From Sphaerolaimus hirsutus (Eukaryota > Nematoda > Chromadorea > Monhysterida > Sphaerolaimidae): a stretch of DNA of 64,000 nucleotides. The position numbers and the translations under genes were made by a program. The notes under the pieces are model-generated. The model ran no database searches. It was given only the letters and a program-made list of their open reading frames with translations, and was not told the DNA's origin. Positions 11,658-32,441 of this stretch are shown piece after piece. Position 1 is the first letter of the stretch, and every line of letters starts with the position of its first letter. The stretch lies in the NCBI GenBank assembly GCA_964036195.1, contig OZ038459.1, positions 620,001-684,000 on the forward strand. The letters are read 5' to 3'.

Positions 11658-12570
11658 TACTGTATTGTGTAGATGTTTTATCATGCTCTACTGCAATAGA
11701 AATATTACAACTAAGATGCACATATTTACAGTATTTTAGTATACCCGTCATCTTCCTTTTTATGGATAATCGTTCTGAGTCAAGGGGTGTTATACAAGTG
11801 CAACGACACATATAAAGTGTCACGATCTTTGCATCATGACATATCATGGGATTCTCACTTCCACATGTAAACATTGAGCAATGTCGTGTGTATTGAGTAT
11901 TGAGTATGCACATGAATATACCCTAGTCTCATATAAAACTACGAGTATTTTAGGTAAACCCAGGGCCCTGGTACCATACGTGCTTTAGTTTTACTATTAT
12001 AATTATGCATATTACAATGTATCTCAAGCTTGCGACTGGTATAATATTAAATTTGTTTTCGTACCTCAGCTAAATCTACCTATTGTATCGCAATTAAAGA
12101 TTCTGTTTACTTTGTTCATTTTGTTCACTTTATTGATTGGCCATACCCGTGAAGCATTTAGGTCCTGTTTTATATGCCGTTATTATTTCCTGTTCCATGT
12201 AATGTGTATGAAGTACTTGCGTATATTTACTGGTGAGTAACAGGTAAAACCTATTAATAATTTCAACTGTCAACACTGTCATCCTATAATTTCGCAACTG
12301 TTTTCTATGTTATTACAATGCCTGTGACTTGTAGAGCCAGACGTGGTATGTGTGTTAAATAAAATAAAACTGACGAAAAAAATAACTCCCCCCTTGAATA
12401 ACTCCCCACCCTTGAATAACTCCCCCTATGATGAATGGAGAAGATACTGCAACAAGTGAAAACAACGAAGTACAAATGCAGTGCTGTGTATGAGACAAAA
12501 AATACAAAAGGATATTAGCATATGCAACGAAAGCAGGATGCACAGTGTGTATTTTAGGCAGTGTATACAC

Positions 12571-13876
12571 TAGTGATGCAAAAAGCGCCAGACTTTTGGC
12601 GCCAAGCGCCATGGCGCTTTTGGTTTGGAGGCGTCAAGCGCCAATGGCGCCACGGCAAAATGGCGCCAAGCGCCAAAAGCGCCATGGCGCTTTTCTGCAC
12701 ATGAGCGCCAAGCGCCAATGGCGCCAGGAGGGTATGGCGCCAAGCGCCAATGGCGCCAGCGCCAAAGTGATTTTCTTTTTATGACGGAGGGGCAGTTCAC
12801 CTGCCAGTTTTATCATCTTATATGACTTCTTTCATTTCCCAAAACATGATAACAGCCAAATGAAAGCCAAAAATGTTTCTTACTTAACACTAGGGGGTAG
12901 GAATGACACCTGGGGGACAATCCCAAACCCTGTAAAGTATTCCTTGTAAAATGCCAAAAGTCATGTAAAAAACCCTGTAAAATGTCAAATTTCATGCAGT
13001 GTCATTTTTAGTCATATGTAATACCCTGACAATTTAAGTTTACGTTTACCGCTTGTTTGAAAGGAAAGTTATAGGTTGTAAGAAAATTTAGAAGTGGTAA
13101 TAAAGGTTCTTAGTGGTCAACAGGTTAAATGACAGGTAAAATGTACAACTAAGTTTGATACTGCCAGATGATTTACTTGCCACTAAGATCTATTGGTTTA
13201 CTTGATCGCCCATGATTATTCAACTGATTTTTTACATTTGAATTTTTCTAAATTCACATTAATTTCCACTGGGTGTTTTGCAATTTTTTATGCAAGCACA
13301 CTGTTACATATTACCATTTGGTACTGCAGTTGCCTTTATTTTTTTGTAGCAGAATTCACAATTTCATTTATGAAAAACAATGGCTGAACCGATCAAATAA
13401 ATTTTTTTTTTGTGAATGCACATTTTATTGTTACATTGTTATTTGCTTCCTTGACATTGATATGGTGTGTGAAAAAAAGCATCCTGCACACTTCATTGAA
13501 CTGTTTCATAAGATTAACGGTTGTGTAGTGAAAAAAAACACACTCAATTTACGAAATTCGCTGTCAGTTAGGGCAGCGCAATTTTCCATTCTATGGCGCT
13601 TTTCAAAATGCTAGCGCCAAGCGCCAATGGCGCCACTGGAGAATAGCGCCAAGCGCCAAAAGCGCCATGGCGCTTTTCGGAAGCACGGCGCCAAGCGCCA
13701 ATGGCGCCAGAGCATTTTAGCGCCAAGCGCCAAAAGCGCCATGGCGCTTTTCGGAAGCACGGCGCCAAGCGCCAATGGCGCCAGAGCATTTTAGCGCCAA
13801 GCGCCAAAAGCGCCATGGCGCTTTTTGCTTTGGCGCTAGCGCCAGGCGCCAGCGCCATGGCGCTTTTACATCACTA
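12571..13876. mobile_element. GGCGCC-word hAT-like element, copy 1
   Basis: Ends TAGTGATGC and CATCACTA, flanked by a perfect 8-bp duplication gtatacac (12563-12570 and 13877-13884). Each subterminal arm (about 200-290 bp) is built from GGCGCCAAGCGCCA and ATGGCGC words in both orientations. The middle 0.8 kb is ordinary AT-rich sequence without a recognisable gene. The arms read open in several frames (Ala/Trp/Arg-rich), which is a composition artefact. Confidence 0.9.
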
Positions 13877-14195
13877 GTATACACACCTACCTGCTACCTA
13901 GTATACACACCTACCTGCTACCTACCTATGAAAGTTATGATGAAAAAATAACTCCCCCCTCAAAAACTCTGACGAAAAAAAAACTCCCAGGGGGACTTAT
14001 TCGAGGATATACGGTAAGTTGGTATGTTCTCATACGTCCCATTTGGTGACGTTAATTACCAGTTCTGGGTAAGAAAAAGCCCATACTTGTTTTTTTTACT
14101 ACGATATTTAAAAAAATTTCTGGCGAAATAATAACCCCCTCTCAAAATTTCCACTCCGAAAAAATAAACCCTGGGGGTATTTCGGGGAAATATGG

Positions 14196-14445
14196 TATAC
14201 TCCGGTTACTTTACACCCTGCACGCGTGGTTCCCGCTGGAAGTGTGCCAACGATGGTTAACGCGTCCGAGTTTCATAAAAAGATGACAAAATTGATTTTT
14301 GTTATAATGTTATTCATTAACATATTCACATCGATGAATTTGTTTCATATTTTTACGGAAATCGCATGATTTAACAACCATTGGCACGCTTCCAACACGA
14401 GACATAAATCAGTGCGAGGGCAGAGTATCACGTACGCCGAGTATA
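14196..14445. mobile_element. MITE with TATACTC(C/G)G ends, uninterrupted copy
   Basis: Left TATACTCCGGTTACTTTACA and right GCCGAGTATA are inverted ends. GTGTGCCAACGATGGTTAAC lies intact near 14245. The same element at 38130-39470 has a 1.1-kb insertion at exactly this point, so this copy serves as an empty-site control. Confidence 0.7.
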
Positions 14446-14678
14446 CCTTATATTAGAGGGTACCTTATATAAGAGGTATACCTTATATTGGAGGTAATAC
14501 GGTAGGTCACGGCTGAAATTTTGGAAACTAATAAAGACACATTTGAGTTTGAGTTGGTAGACACACTTTGGTAATTTATTTTCCATTTCAGTTAACAGTA
14601 CCTGCCCCCTCATTCTGGTAAACTCAAATACATCCAAACCTCATTTATCCGTAGCCGAAATCTCAGCCGTAAGTTTTG

Positions 14679-15127
14679 TAAGGCGCCTTTTACACTGTGA
14701 CGACTGTGATGACCAAAAATGCAATTTTTCAGCCATTTTTGTTGGATGTATATGAAATATTTTACATGTGTGAAGCCTCAATCGATCACATCGACTTGAT
14801 CAGCCCCACTGCGAAAGACAAACACTAAATAATATAAACACTTTTTTTGTTGTCGGAGGCTGTCGCTGTATTTGTTAAAGGGGCGTTGTCGGCGGCCTCG
14901 TTAAAGGGGCTGGCGACAACAAATCAGCGACTACCTCCAACAACAAGAAAAAAGTGTGATCTAGTGTGTGTGAACACGCAATGTATATAATTTTAGGCAG
15001 TGGGGCTGATCAAGTCATGATCAATTGAGGCTTCTTCACACATGAAAAATATTTCATATGTATCGCACAAAAATGGCTGAAAAAATCACATTTTTGTCGT
15101 CACAGTCGTCAGCGTAAACGCTGTCTA
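14679..15127. mobile_element. Foldback MITE with AAGGCGCCTTTTACAC end
   Basis: Inverted arms: GATCAGCCCCACTGC near 14808 pairs with GCAGTGGGGCTGATC near 14997, and GTGTGAAGCCTCAAT with ATTGAGGCTTCTTCACAC. The same element is at 27011-27489 in the first EF-1alpha intron. Confidence 0.7.
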
Positions 15128-15522
15128 AAAGTTGTGTAAACCTTGCCCCACTTTTCCACACAATGCAAACTGCAGGCAATATATACATCATGCAAACCGG
15201 GGACACGCCAGGTGCCGGTTCCGCAAGTGGACAAGTTAAGAGTTAAAACATAAGAGTTGAGTAAAATGACAAATGGCAAGTTAAGAGTAAAGTTAAATGA
15301 TAAATGATGAGTTAAGAGACAAGAGTAAAGTTAAATGACAAATGATTAGTTAAGAGATAAGAGTAAAGTTAAGAGTCAAGCAAGTGTATCCAAATATTAT
15401 TCTTTCGTATCCAAATCATATTTTTTGTATCCAATTCTTATGTCGAAAAATAAGATTTGGATACAAAACATAAGAACTGGATACGAAAAAATTTATTTGG
15501 ATACACTTGCTTGACTCTTAAC

Positions 15523-17045
15523 TAGTGATGGAAAAAGCGCCAGGACTTTGGCGCCAAGCGCCAAAAGCGCCATGGCGCTTTTCCGAACCCCAGCGCCGAG
15601 CGCCAATGGCGCCAGAGCAAAATGGCGCCAAGCGCCAAAAGCGCCATGGCGCTTTTCTAGACTGCGGCGTCAAGCGCCAATGGCGCCAGAGGATGTTGGC
15701 GCCAAGCGCCAATAGCGCCAGCGCCAAAAAAATTTTGCTTCTCATATATGCAGCCATGTTAATGCACTGCTTTTAATTTGTTTGTGGCGTAATATATAAG
15801 TCTACATAAGTCACGTTTTTTATTTTTGTCTTGATATTTTACAGCTGGGTGTATGGGCTAACTATAGCAAACCATCTGAAAAAAGTGCAAAGATTTTTAG
15901 GTGTTTTTTAAAATTGCTTTTGGAATTTAGTAGTTTTTCCCCTAAAATAATTTTTAAATTTTCAAATGAAGTTTTCAATTTTTTTTGAATACTTTCGATT
16001 TTTCTACTAGGATATAGCAGTTTCGAGTTTTGCTAGTCACTTTTGAACACATGATTTTGAGGTTTCAAATTTTGGATTGCCATTGTTGGAATGGCTTCAG
16101 AAAGTGATTCCACACCCTGTAAAATCAAGTGTCAAATGTCAAGAAGTAAATGTGATGTAAAATGTCAATCAAAATAAAAAGAACTTATTTTGATTGAACT
16201 TTTGGCATTTTGCATGACACTTAACAAAGTTGTATTTACGAAATTTTGGATGATGTTTGTTACTTAACTTTACACTTTACAAGGTCCTTTGACCCTGCTT
16301 AAACAAAACTGCAGGGAACGAGCTCAGTATAGTGATTAAGCTAAAACCTATGTGAAGAGTGTTACCAGTCCGCTGAATACCGTATTTCCGCCAATTACCC
16401 CCCCGGAGGTTTATTTTTTCAGAGTGAAAATTTTGAGAGAAAAACGTGAAAAATGCAACAATAACCACCATTTATAAGTTTTTACAGCCTTATATAAGGA
16501 TGAAGATGGTATAAACGATGTTCTAACATAACACAGTAAGTGTTTTGAATGTCTGTTATGCATTTCCCAGATCACAAACTCATAGTGCCCATTTTGAGGG
16601 TGGGGGTATTTCGAGGGGGGGGTATTTCGAGGAAATACGGTAGTCACATAAAGCCTTACACAATTCGGATCAGATGGGACAAGTGTTGAATACCGATGCA
16701 ATCACAGGGACATTGTTTACAAAGTAATCAAGAATAGGGTATGTTGATCCTGGAATACAGTTACAGTGTTAATAAAATTTAACAGGTCTTTCTGCATAAA
16801 ATAGTAATGAATTTTTAGTACTTCTTGGCGCTTTTTTGGCGCTTTTTAAAACACTAGCGCCAAGCGCCAATGGCGCCACGGCGTCATAGCGCCAAGCGCC
16901 AAAAGCGCCATGGCGCTTTTCCACACCCCAGCGCCAAGCGCCAATGGCGCCACAGCAAAAAGGCGCCAAGCGCCAAAAGCGCCATGGCGCTTTTTGCTTT
17001 GGCGCTAGCGCCAGGCGCCAGCGCCATGGCGCTTTTCCATCACTA
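15523..17045. mobile_element. GGCGCC-word hAT-like element, copy 2
   Basis: Ends TAGTGATGG and CCATCACTA with a perfect 8-bp duplication ctcttaac (15515-15522 and 17046-17053). The arms are GGCGCC-word blocks at about 15536-15730 and 16827-17035. The interior contains a 265-bp TACCGTATTTCC element (16378-16642) and a GTAAAATGTCAA stretch (16110-16290). Confidence 0.9.
16378..16642. mobile_element. Short TACCGTATTTCC element
   Basis: TACCGTATTTCCGCC on the left and GAGGAAATACGGTA on the right, with C/G-run subtermini. The interior is the same as at 36474-36744 and 46355-46621 (TTATAAGTTTTTACAGCC, TTCTAACATAACACAGTAAG). Confidence 0.75.
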
Positions 17046-17384
17046 CTCTTAACTTTACTTTTATCTCTTAACTAATCATTTGTCATTTAACTTTACTCTT
17101 AAATTTACTCTTGTCTCTTAACTCATCATTTATCATTTAACTTTACTCTTAACTAGCCATTTGTCATTTTACTCAACTTTTAATTTTTAACTCTTAACTT
17201 TTCCACTTGCGGAACTGGCCCCAGGTCCGCCACCCAAATTCTGTGTCGGTGGCGGATGCCATATCTCCAGTTGTAGTGGGGGGATTTATTCGAAATTTTG
17301 ATGGAATATACTCGAAACCCCCCACTACTATATACGGGCTGGGGAAGGTCGGCAACCCACCTGAGTGTGGGTGGGGAAAGCACA

Positions 17385-17917
17385 GAATCCAAACAGCGCA
17401 TAATCCAAACAGCATAATCCAAACAAAAATGAGGCAAAATCCAAACGAAAATGAAGCATTATCCAAACACATTTTGTGCCCCAAACTGCAGCATAATCCA
17501 AACAGAAATGAGGCAAAATCCAAACAAAAATGAAGCATAATCCAAACACTCACTTTGCCTATTCTCATGTATTCATGTATTTACATATGATGTTGCCATT
17601 TTGGCAACCACTGCACTGAAATTGCAATAATGGCAAAAACCATCCATTGGTTGGTTGGTCACTTCAAAGCTACAAATCATATCATTTTCCCATTAAATCT
17701 GCCCCTTAAATGTCAGGTGGTGTTCACTTCTTTGATGGAGTGCTTGGACAAGTGTTTGGATTATGCCTCATTTTTGTTTGGATTTTGCCTCATTTCTGTT
17801 TGGATTATGCTGCAGTTTGGGGCACAAAAAGTGTTTGGATTATGCCTCATTTTCGTTTGGATTATGCCTCATTTTTGTTAGGATTATGCTGTTTGGATTA
17901 TGCGCTGTTTGGATTTT
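17385..17917. mobile_element. ATAATCCAAACA-word foldback
   Basis: The left arm (17385-17553) is made of CATAATCCAAACA and AAATGAGGCAAAATCCAAAC; the right arm (17752-17917) is its inverted counterpart (TTTGGATTATGCC). The spacer is about 200 bp. CCAGGTCCGCCACC-type sequence lies outside both arms. The open frames here are artefacts of the repeated word. Confidence 0.6.
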
Positions 17918-17974
17918 GATGCAGACTCGTCCACGCGAGGTCCGCCACCACGTGTTTTTTTGATAAAACGGGCT

Positions 17975-19225
17975 GTTAAACTAAAACTGTTGGGGGGAAT
18001 TGATCGAAATTATGATGGGGTGTACACAACACCACCACTACTTTACACGAAAAGTTGACTCCCTGGCGACCCCTCTGAGGGTTTTCCGCTGGAAAATAAA
18101 CAGATTTTTTTTGAAAATTCACTGTCCAGGTTTGGCACTGTACAGCAAAAATAAAATTTACATTAGAAAGTCCCCTAGAGGACAATGTATACAACGCTAA
18201 AAAGTGTGTATTAAAAAAGCAAATTTTAAAATGAAAATTTGATCTGGTACAAAAGTGTATTTGAGACCCATACACAAGTTCCAGATTAAATTTCGATTGA
18301 GGTCAAATCAATTATACCGTATTTCCTCGAAATACCCCCCCCCTCGTTTCACCCCACCCCCCCTCTTGAGACCACTATGAAACAATCACCCCCCCCTCGA
18401 AATACCCCCCCCCCCAATTGAGTGTAAAGAGAACATACATGACAAATACTGCAGTTTGTGTTCTGCGTAGTGCAGAACACACGTTAAAACAATGTCGGAA
18501 CAGTTAGTCGAATGGAATCATGTTAGAACAGTCTTTATACCATCTACGTACTAATATTAGTCTACAGGAGTCTTTACATGTCAGTTATTGATGCATTTTC
18601 CTACCCCAGCGCACATCACAAACAATGATTTTGTACTAGGATTTCAAAAAAGTTATTGCGAAATAATACCAAAAATGCCCCAAAAATCAACCATGGAGGA
18701 GATTTGATGGGGGTCAACACAAAAGCTGTCCCACAAGGCGAATTTTGTTCCTGGAATGACATAATCGATGACATCATTACAGTGACCCCCATCAAATATC
18801 CTCCATGGTTGATTTTTGGGGCAATGTTGTTTATGCGATTTTTTACCTTAAATCATCTCCTAGAGGACATCGTAAACCAGCTTTAAAAGTGTGTATTAAA
18901 GATTTGACTTAAATCAAAATTTAATCTGGAACTTGTGTATGGGTGCCAAATACACTTTTGTACCAGATCAAATTTTCGTTTTAAAATGTGCTTTTTTAAT
19001 ACACACTTTTTAGCGTTGTATACATTGTCCTCTAGGGGACTTTCTAATGTAATTTTTATTTTTGCTGTAGTGCCAAACCTGGACGGTGACTTTAAAAAAA
19101 ATCATTTTTTTCCAGCGGTCCACCCTCAGGGGGGTCGCCAGGGGGTTCAACCTATCGTGTAAAGTAGTGGGGGGTGTCGTGTACACCCCTCAAAATTTCG
19201 ATCAATTCTCCCCAACAGTTTTAGC
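17975..19225. mobile_element. Foldback with nested half TACCGTATTTCC element
   Basis: The left arm 17975-18300 (ACTGTTGGGGGGAATTGATCG, ACTACTTTACACGA) is inverted at 18900-19225 (TCGTGTAAAGTAGT, TCGATCAATTCTCCCCAACAG). Between them lie the left half of a TACCGTATTTCC element (18315-18670) and a short palindrome 18675-18831 built on CAACCATGGAGGAGATTTGA. Confidence 0.65.
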
Positions 19226-19380
19226 TCGGTGGTATGGCGCGCGTTTATCGCGCGAGGTGCCCTGGGTTCGATCTCACTGACGGTGGCCTGGCCTCGTTGC
19301 ACAATTTAAATTGTGCGACTGGGCTCTTGGACATCTGCCAGAGAGATCAAACCCCGTCGGGTGGGAAGCCCACGTCCAAT
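19222..19380 (+). mobile_element. tRNA-derived SINE-like unit
   Basis: TAGCTCGGTGGTA (19222-19234) fits a pol III A box and GGTTCGATC (19265-19273) fits a B box, at tRNA-like spacing. Between them is a perfect hairpin, CGCG-TTTAT-CGCG, in the place of an anticodon arm. The T stem does not pair, so this is a tRNA-like head and not a functional tRNA. The 3' limit is not defined. Confidence 0.5.
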
Positions 19381-19800
19381 TCCCTCCCCTCCAAAAAAAG
19401 TTTTGCTCTGACAGAATGGAAATTTATGGACACCAAATTTTTCACATAAAGGTTGAGGGCAGGGGCTGAAAGTTTGACACTTTATTGTCAACATATGGAA
19501 CTTAATGGAAAGCATGAGAGCCAAATTGGACACGCACCACGGGCCTGGAATTGGGTCCGAAACTTCAAATGCGATTTACTCAAATCACATTTTGTGGACT
19601 TGTCAACTTTTAGAAGTAGAGGGCTCAATTGTCACCGGAGGTGCCGCAAACTGGGCGTCAACTAGTTTCCTTCTAAACTTAAGAATTTAGTCGACGGGTC
19701 ACAACACAACTTTCAAGTATTTGCACGAGACAACGCCCAAACGAAATCATTATATTGCAGGTATATGCGATTGAAAACCGCCATCGACCAAAATCTTATC

Positions 19801-19963
19801 GGGCCCACACACGCTAGTTGACATCGACACCAAATGTCAACTGGTGCCGATCCCCATTCAAAGCTTGCTGACAAGTGTACGAACGACATTCAAACGCAAT
19901 CTTTGAATTGGGAGTGGAACCAATTGACATTTGGTGTCGATGTCAACTAACGTGTGTGGGGCC
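19801..19963. mobile_element. MITE, GGGCCCACACACGCTAGTTGACAT ends
   Basis: Inverted ends of about 40 bp, GGGCCCACACACGCTAG followed by TTGACATCGACACCAAATGT; the right end matches with GGCCCCACACACGTTAG. 163 bp. Shares its outer module with the MITEs at 22454, 24100, 27662 and 46037 and with the Harbinger at 53520. Confidence 0.7.
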
Positions 19964-20152
19964 AATGAGACAGCCGGCCCAGTTGACAGCAGACTGCACC
20001 GTTAACTCGCTCATGCACTAACTTTGGTTCTCGGTAGGCGAACTCAAAAAGGAGACAGTGACAAGCTTTCTCTGGAGGAACATAAACGGAAGGACTCGTC
20101 CGGAATAGTTGGAAGCGGGTAGACAGCCGGAAAAGGAGCGACTAGGTGGCAG

Positions 20153-20330
20153 TCCCAAGCCCAGGAAAATGCAAAGTCATGTAAAATGTGAAATGGCTTG
20201 CACGTTTCAAAAAGTCGTGGAACGTGTTCATACGAAAGGAAAGGACAACACTCAATAAGTCATTTTACATAACTTTTCACATTTTACACGGCATGTTACA
20301 CGATACTTAACAAGGCGCGGGAGTGGCCGC
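20153..20330. mobile_element. AAATGTCATGT-word MITE
   Basis: GGCAGTCCCAAGCCCAGG at the left, AATGCAAAGTCATGTAAAAT words, then inverted CATTTTACATAACTTT and ATTTTACACGGCATG. Same family as 42387-42597. Confidence 0.5.
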
Positions 20331-21031
20331 ACACTTCGCGTTGACACGAGAGCGTAGTTTTTTTTCCTCCAAATTCAAAGCTTCCACAAATCAGAACCCT
20401 AAACTTCATTTCAAAGCCAAAAATACTTCCAGCACACACCAAATCGCGGGGGACACACAAAACAATATGTGCGGTAAAAAAAATAGATCGTGACATACAT
20501 AACAATAAACTGCGGTCGAAAAACACTGCCCCAGCACCAAAAATAAGGGTACTAGCCGCGCGGCAGCAAATTTTGGGGGCTTCTTTAGACGCAGAAAAAC
20601 CGTGAATTTAACAAATTGTTTTTTTTCTCCAAAATTAAAGTTCAAAAAATCAAATTTTTAGATAAAAAAAATCCAGCGTCAGCCCCAAAATCGCAGCGGC
20701 GCGCCTAGCAGCAGCTAGCTATCCTGCGCGGCTGCTTCCGGTGGGGGCAGCGGCAGATAACCCACCGCGCCAAGTGGCACTTGATAACAACCATCACGAA
20801 ACGGTAAAGTTGCGCGACGAAAAACGACAGCCGAGCGCGTAACAAACCCGCGGCGGCGCAAATTACCCTATTAGAATTCACAATCGGTGGATTACGGTAG
20901 CGCCGCGGCGGCGGCCCAAAAAAACGGTGCTGGTCGTGCGGCGGCGGCGGTGGACAGCGGTCAACAAACTGGGAAAGGAAACAAAAACGAGGGCACGCGA
21001 CTTTGATATCGATGTCTAAAGCCCGATCGCG
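20331..21031. other. EF-1alpha downstream region, no gene seen
   Basis: Holds paired sequences such as TTTTTTTCTCCAAA(A/T)T, GC-rich CGGCGGCG runs (20690-20950) and no convincing exon. I did not find an AATAAA on the minus strand within a few hundred bases of the EF-1alpha stop, so the polyadenylation site is unassigned. Confidence 0.4.
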
Positions 21032-30055
<9,024 letters not shown>

Positions 30056-30064
30056 CTATCTATG

Positions 30065-30575
30065 GTTCAAACGGGATCCCGATCCCGGATCCCGTGAAAT
30101 TCCGGGATTTACCAGTCCCGATCCCGAAATCTAAAAATACCAATCCCGATCCCGAAAATTTTCAAATCCCGATCCCGAGAAACTCACAAGTCCAGGATCC
30201 CGATCCCGAAAAAATTAGTGGAAACTATAAAAAGTGAAATAATGACGTTTTTGCATGCAAAAAAGTGGATGCAAACCCCAGTTTCAATTTTATGCCATTT
30301 TTCTGGCACCCAACAGTGTTTTGAGACCTTTATGAACAACTGTGAATGCCAGAAAAATGACCAAAATCTCTATCCCTAGAACTCAATCCCGATCCCGGAA
30401 AAATGCTAATCCCAATCCCGAAATCTCAAAAAACCAATCCCGATCCCGAAACCCCAATCCCGATCCCGAAATCTCAAAAAGTGAATCCCGATCCCGATCC
30501 CGAAACCCCAATCCCGATCCCGAAATCTCAAAAAGTGAATCCCGATCCCGATCCCGAAAAGTCAATCCCGTTTGA
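30065..30575. mobile_element. GATCCC-word element, GGTTCAAACGGGAT ends
   Basis: The ends GGTTCAAACGGGAT and, inverted, ATCCCGTTTGAACCC enclose two arms made of CCCGATCCCGAAA words around a 100-bp ordinary core. The flanking 8-mers are similar but not identical, so the duplication is not secure. Open frames rich in Asp/Pro/Arg/Ser here are word artefacts. Confidence 0.6.
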
Positions 30576-30579
30576 ACCC

Positions 30580-31440
30580 TAACCTACCCCATAAAGGTCA
30601 AAAATTAGTCAAACGGCCCCATTAAAGTGCAGACAAAGCTTCACAGGCCTCAAAAAGCCGCTATGCCAACAAGGAAAATTTTGGATGCCAAAAATCGAAT
30701 TTACAAATTCAGAAAGGTGTAAACTCACCAACAAATCCAACAACTAGAGTTCCGACAGCAAAACCGCACAGGGGAACGTTACAACGCGAAAGAATGAAAA
30801 AAGTTTCGCCACGCAGCACGTAAGTGTTTTCAATATGGCGGCCCCCATATTACGGTAGGTCCCGAGGAACTTGGTACGGTACTTGATTTCCCTGAAAAAA
30901 TTATTTCACATACTTTCACTATTAATGACCGGTCACACAAATAAAATATCTACCTAGATATTTAACAAGGTGAGGTTGATAAGTAAGTATGACCGATCGA
31001 ATGCCATGTCGTACAGAGAATTTTACCATATTTAGTCGAATAAAGTTGCTGCCGAAATTATTTACCTCGCTAAACGATATTGAAAGTAATGTAAGACAAC
31101 AACTCTTTTTGTTCTTTATTCAGAGTGATACGGTAGCTACCGTTAAGTGTACGTTCAGTAAAATAGACGGTATTAAACGAGTGCCCATTGCAACCTAAAA
31201 ACTGCCCGACGCAATGTTCAAATTGAGTGCCGTGCTAATCACTGCATAAGCGGTGGGTGTGCCGGAAAACTAAAACATTTTTTTTGTCTTCAAAAAACAC
31301 ACACAGTGAAAGCCGACTAAAAGACCAAATTATAAGTAAGAAGTAATTTGTGAAGCGACAAGTTCAATGGCATGTCATGAAAAACATTACAAGAAAAGCA
31401 AATTTTAATGGCAAGTAAAAAGTCAATGTTTTAGTGCTCG
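30580..31440. other. No gene seen
   Basis: AT-rich unique-looking sequence. One short open frame (30989-31198) shows no family signature, and no paired splice sites flank it convincingly. Confidence 0.4.
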
Positions 31441-31443
31441 GTC

Positions 31444-32441
31444 CAGGGTTGGCAAAATCTCAGAAAATAATAAAAATAAAATAAAAATAAAATGGAAAAT
31501 TTAAGAATAAAATAAAATAAAATAAAATGGAAAATTTCAAAATAAAAATAAAAATTGTATAAAAATTTGAATTTTTGTAAAAATTTTGTAAAATTGTATA
31601 AAAATTCATATTTTTTGTATTGTGTTGCTTGAGTTTCTACCTGTCTATTTTGGGAACTGGGTGCTGTACTAAGCCTGTGAAGTGTTAAATATCATGTAAA
31701 ATGTCATGCAAAGTGTGAATTGTCATGACAAATGTAAAGTAAAGTGTGAATTGTCATGACAAATATAAGTTATAGTGTCAAGTGTTAAGCAAATTGTATC
31801 CAAATTTTATGTTTTGTGTCCAAATCTTGTTGTTGTTTATGTATCCAAATCATATGCGAACATCAGATTTTGATACAAAATGATTTGGACACAAAAACAT
31901 AAAATTTGGATACAGAAATATTTGATGATTTGAATAAACAATTTACACTTTGCATGGCATTTATAATGACCATTGACGCTTTGCTTGACATTCGACATGA
32001 CATTTGACACTTTACTTTACATTTGTCTTGACAATTGACACTTTGCATGACATTTTACACCCTGCACACTTCAGTAGTTGTTGTACCAAAAATGCAAACC
32101 ATTGTTATCAAATATTGTAACCTTTTACTTTTAACTAGCTAACAATACCTACCGCATGCAACGTTTTGCAAAGTAATGAAAAAAATTTCACTTGAACATT
32201 TTTCATTTTTAGGTCTAATGATAACATTTTGTTGGCCTTGCATGCAAGATTTTATTTTTTGTACAATTTTTGTACAATTTTTGTAAAATTTTTGTAAAAT
32301 GGTTCCATTTTATTATTTTATTAACATTTTGGAATAAAATAAAATAAAATAAAATGAAACAAGAATAAAATTAAAATAAAATACATTTTTATACAATTTT
32401 TATACAATTTGTATACAAATGATTTTTATAAAACCAACCCT
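31444..32441. mobile_element. hAT-like element, CAGGGTTGGCAAA ends, AAAATAAAAT words
   Basis: CAGGGTTGGCAAAA at the left and AAACCAACCCT at the right. Flanks gctcggtc and gctcggta match at 7 of 8 bases. The arms are AAAATAAAATAAAA and TTTTGTAAAATTT. The interior carries an AAATGTCATG-word stretch (about 31670-32070) with GTATCCAAAT palindromes. Confidence 0.7.

Larger units (their letters stand above)
10812..14016. mobile_element. 3.2-kb element with TACCGTATATCCTTGAATAA ends
   Basis: Left TACCGTATATCCTTGAATAA and right TTATTCGAGGATATACGGTA are inverted; the subterminal runs are AACTCCCC and GGGGGA. It encloses a LINE-like ORF (10920-11657) and a complete GGCGCC-word element (12571-13876). 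A variant of the same end is seen at about 41926 (GATATACGG). Confidence 0.6.
10300..14197. mobile_element. Outer TACCGTATTTCC-type element, divergent
   Basis: The left side carries CCCTCGAAATACATCCCC and the right side GGGGGTATTTCGGGGAAATA. It encloses the element at 10812-14016. The left terminus is eroded, so the exact start is approximate. Confidence 0.4.
15209..17221. mobile_element. Element with CCGGTTCCGCAAGTGG ends and TTAAGAGTAAAG words
   Basis: Left GGTGCCGGTTCCGCAAGTGG and right CCACTTGCGGAACTGGCCCC are inverted. The arms repeat AGTTAAGAGTAAAGTTAA and AAATGACAAATGA. A GGCGCC-word element (15523-17045) is inserted into the body, splitting it. The ends match the smaller element at 9843-10047. 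Confidence 0.6.

Noticed and set aside
12545-13858. Ala/Trp/Arg-rich frames (MALLALGAK-type) in the GGCGCC blocks, also at 15518, 16769, 60031 and 60570
   Set aside because: The same word read in any frame gives such peptides; no start context or splice sites, and they lie in non-coding element arms.
19222-19275. A functional tRNA gene
   Set aside because: A and B boxes are present, but the T stem and acceptor stem do not pair.
30063-30575. Asp/Pro/Arg/Ser repeat protein
   Set aside because: Encoded by a GATCCC-word element; the frame on the other strand is equally open.
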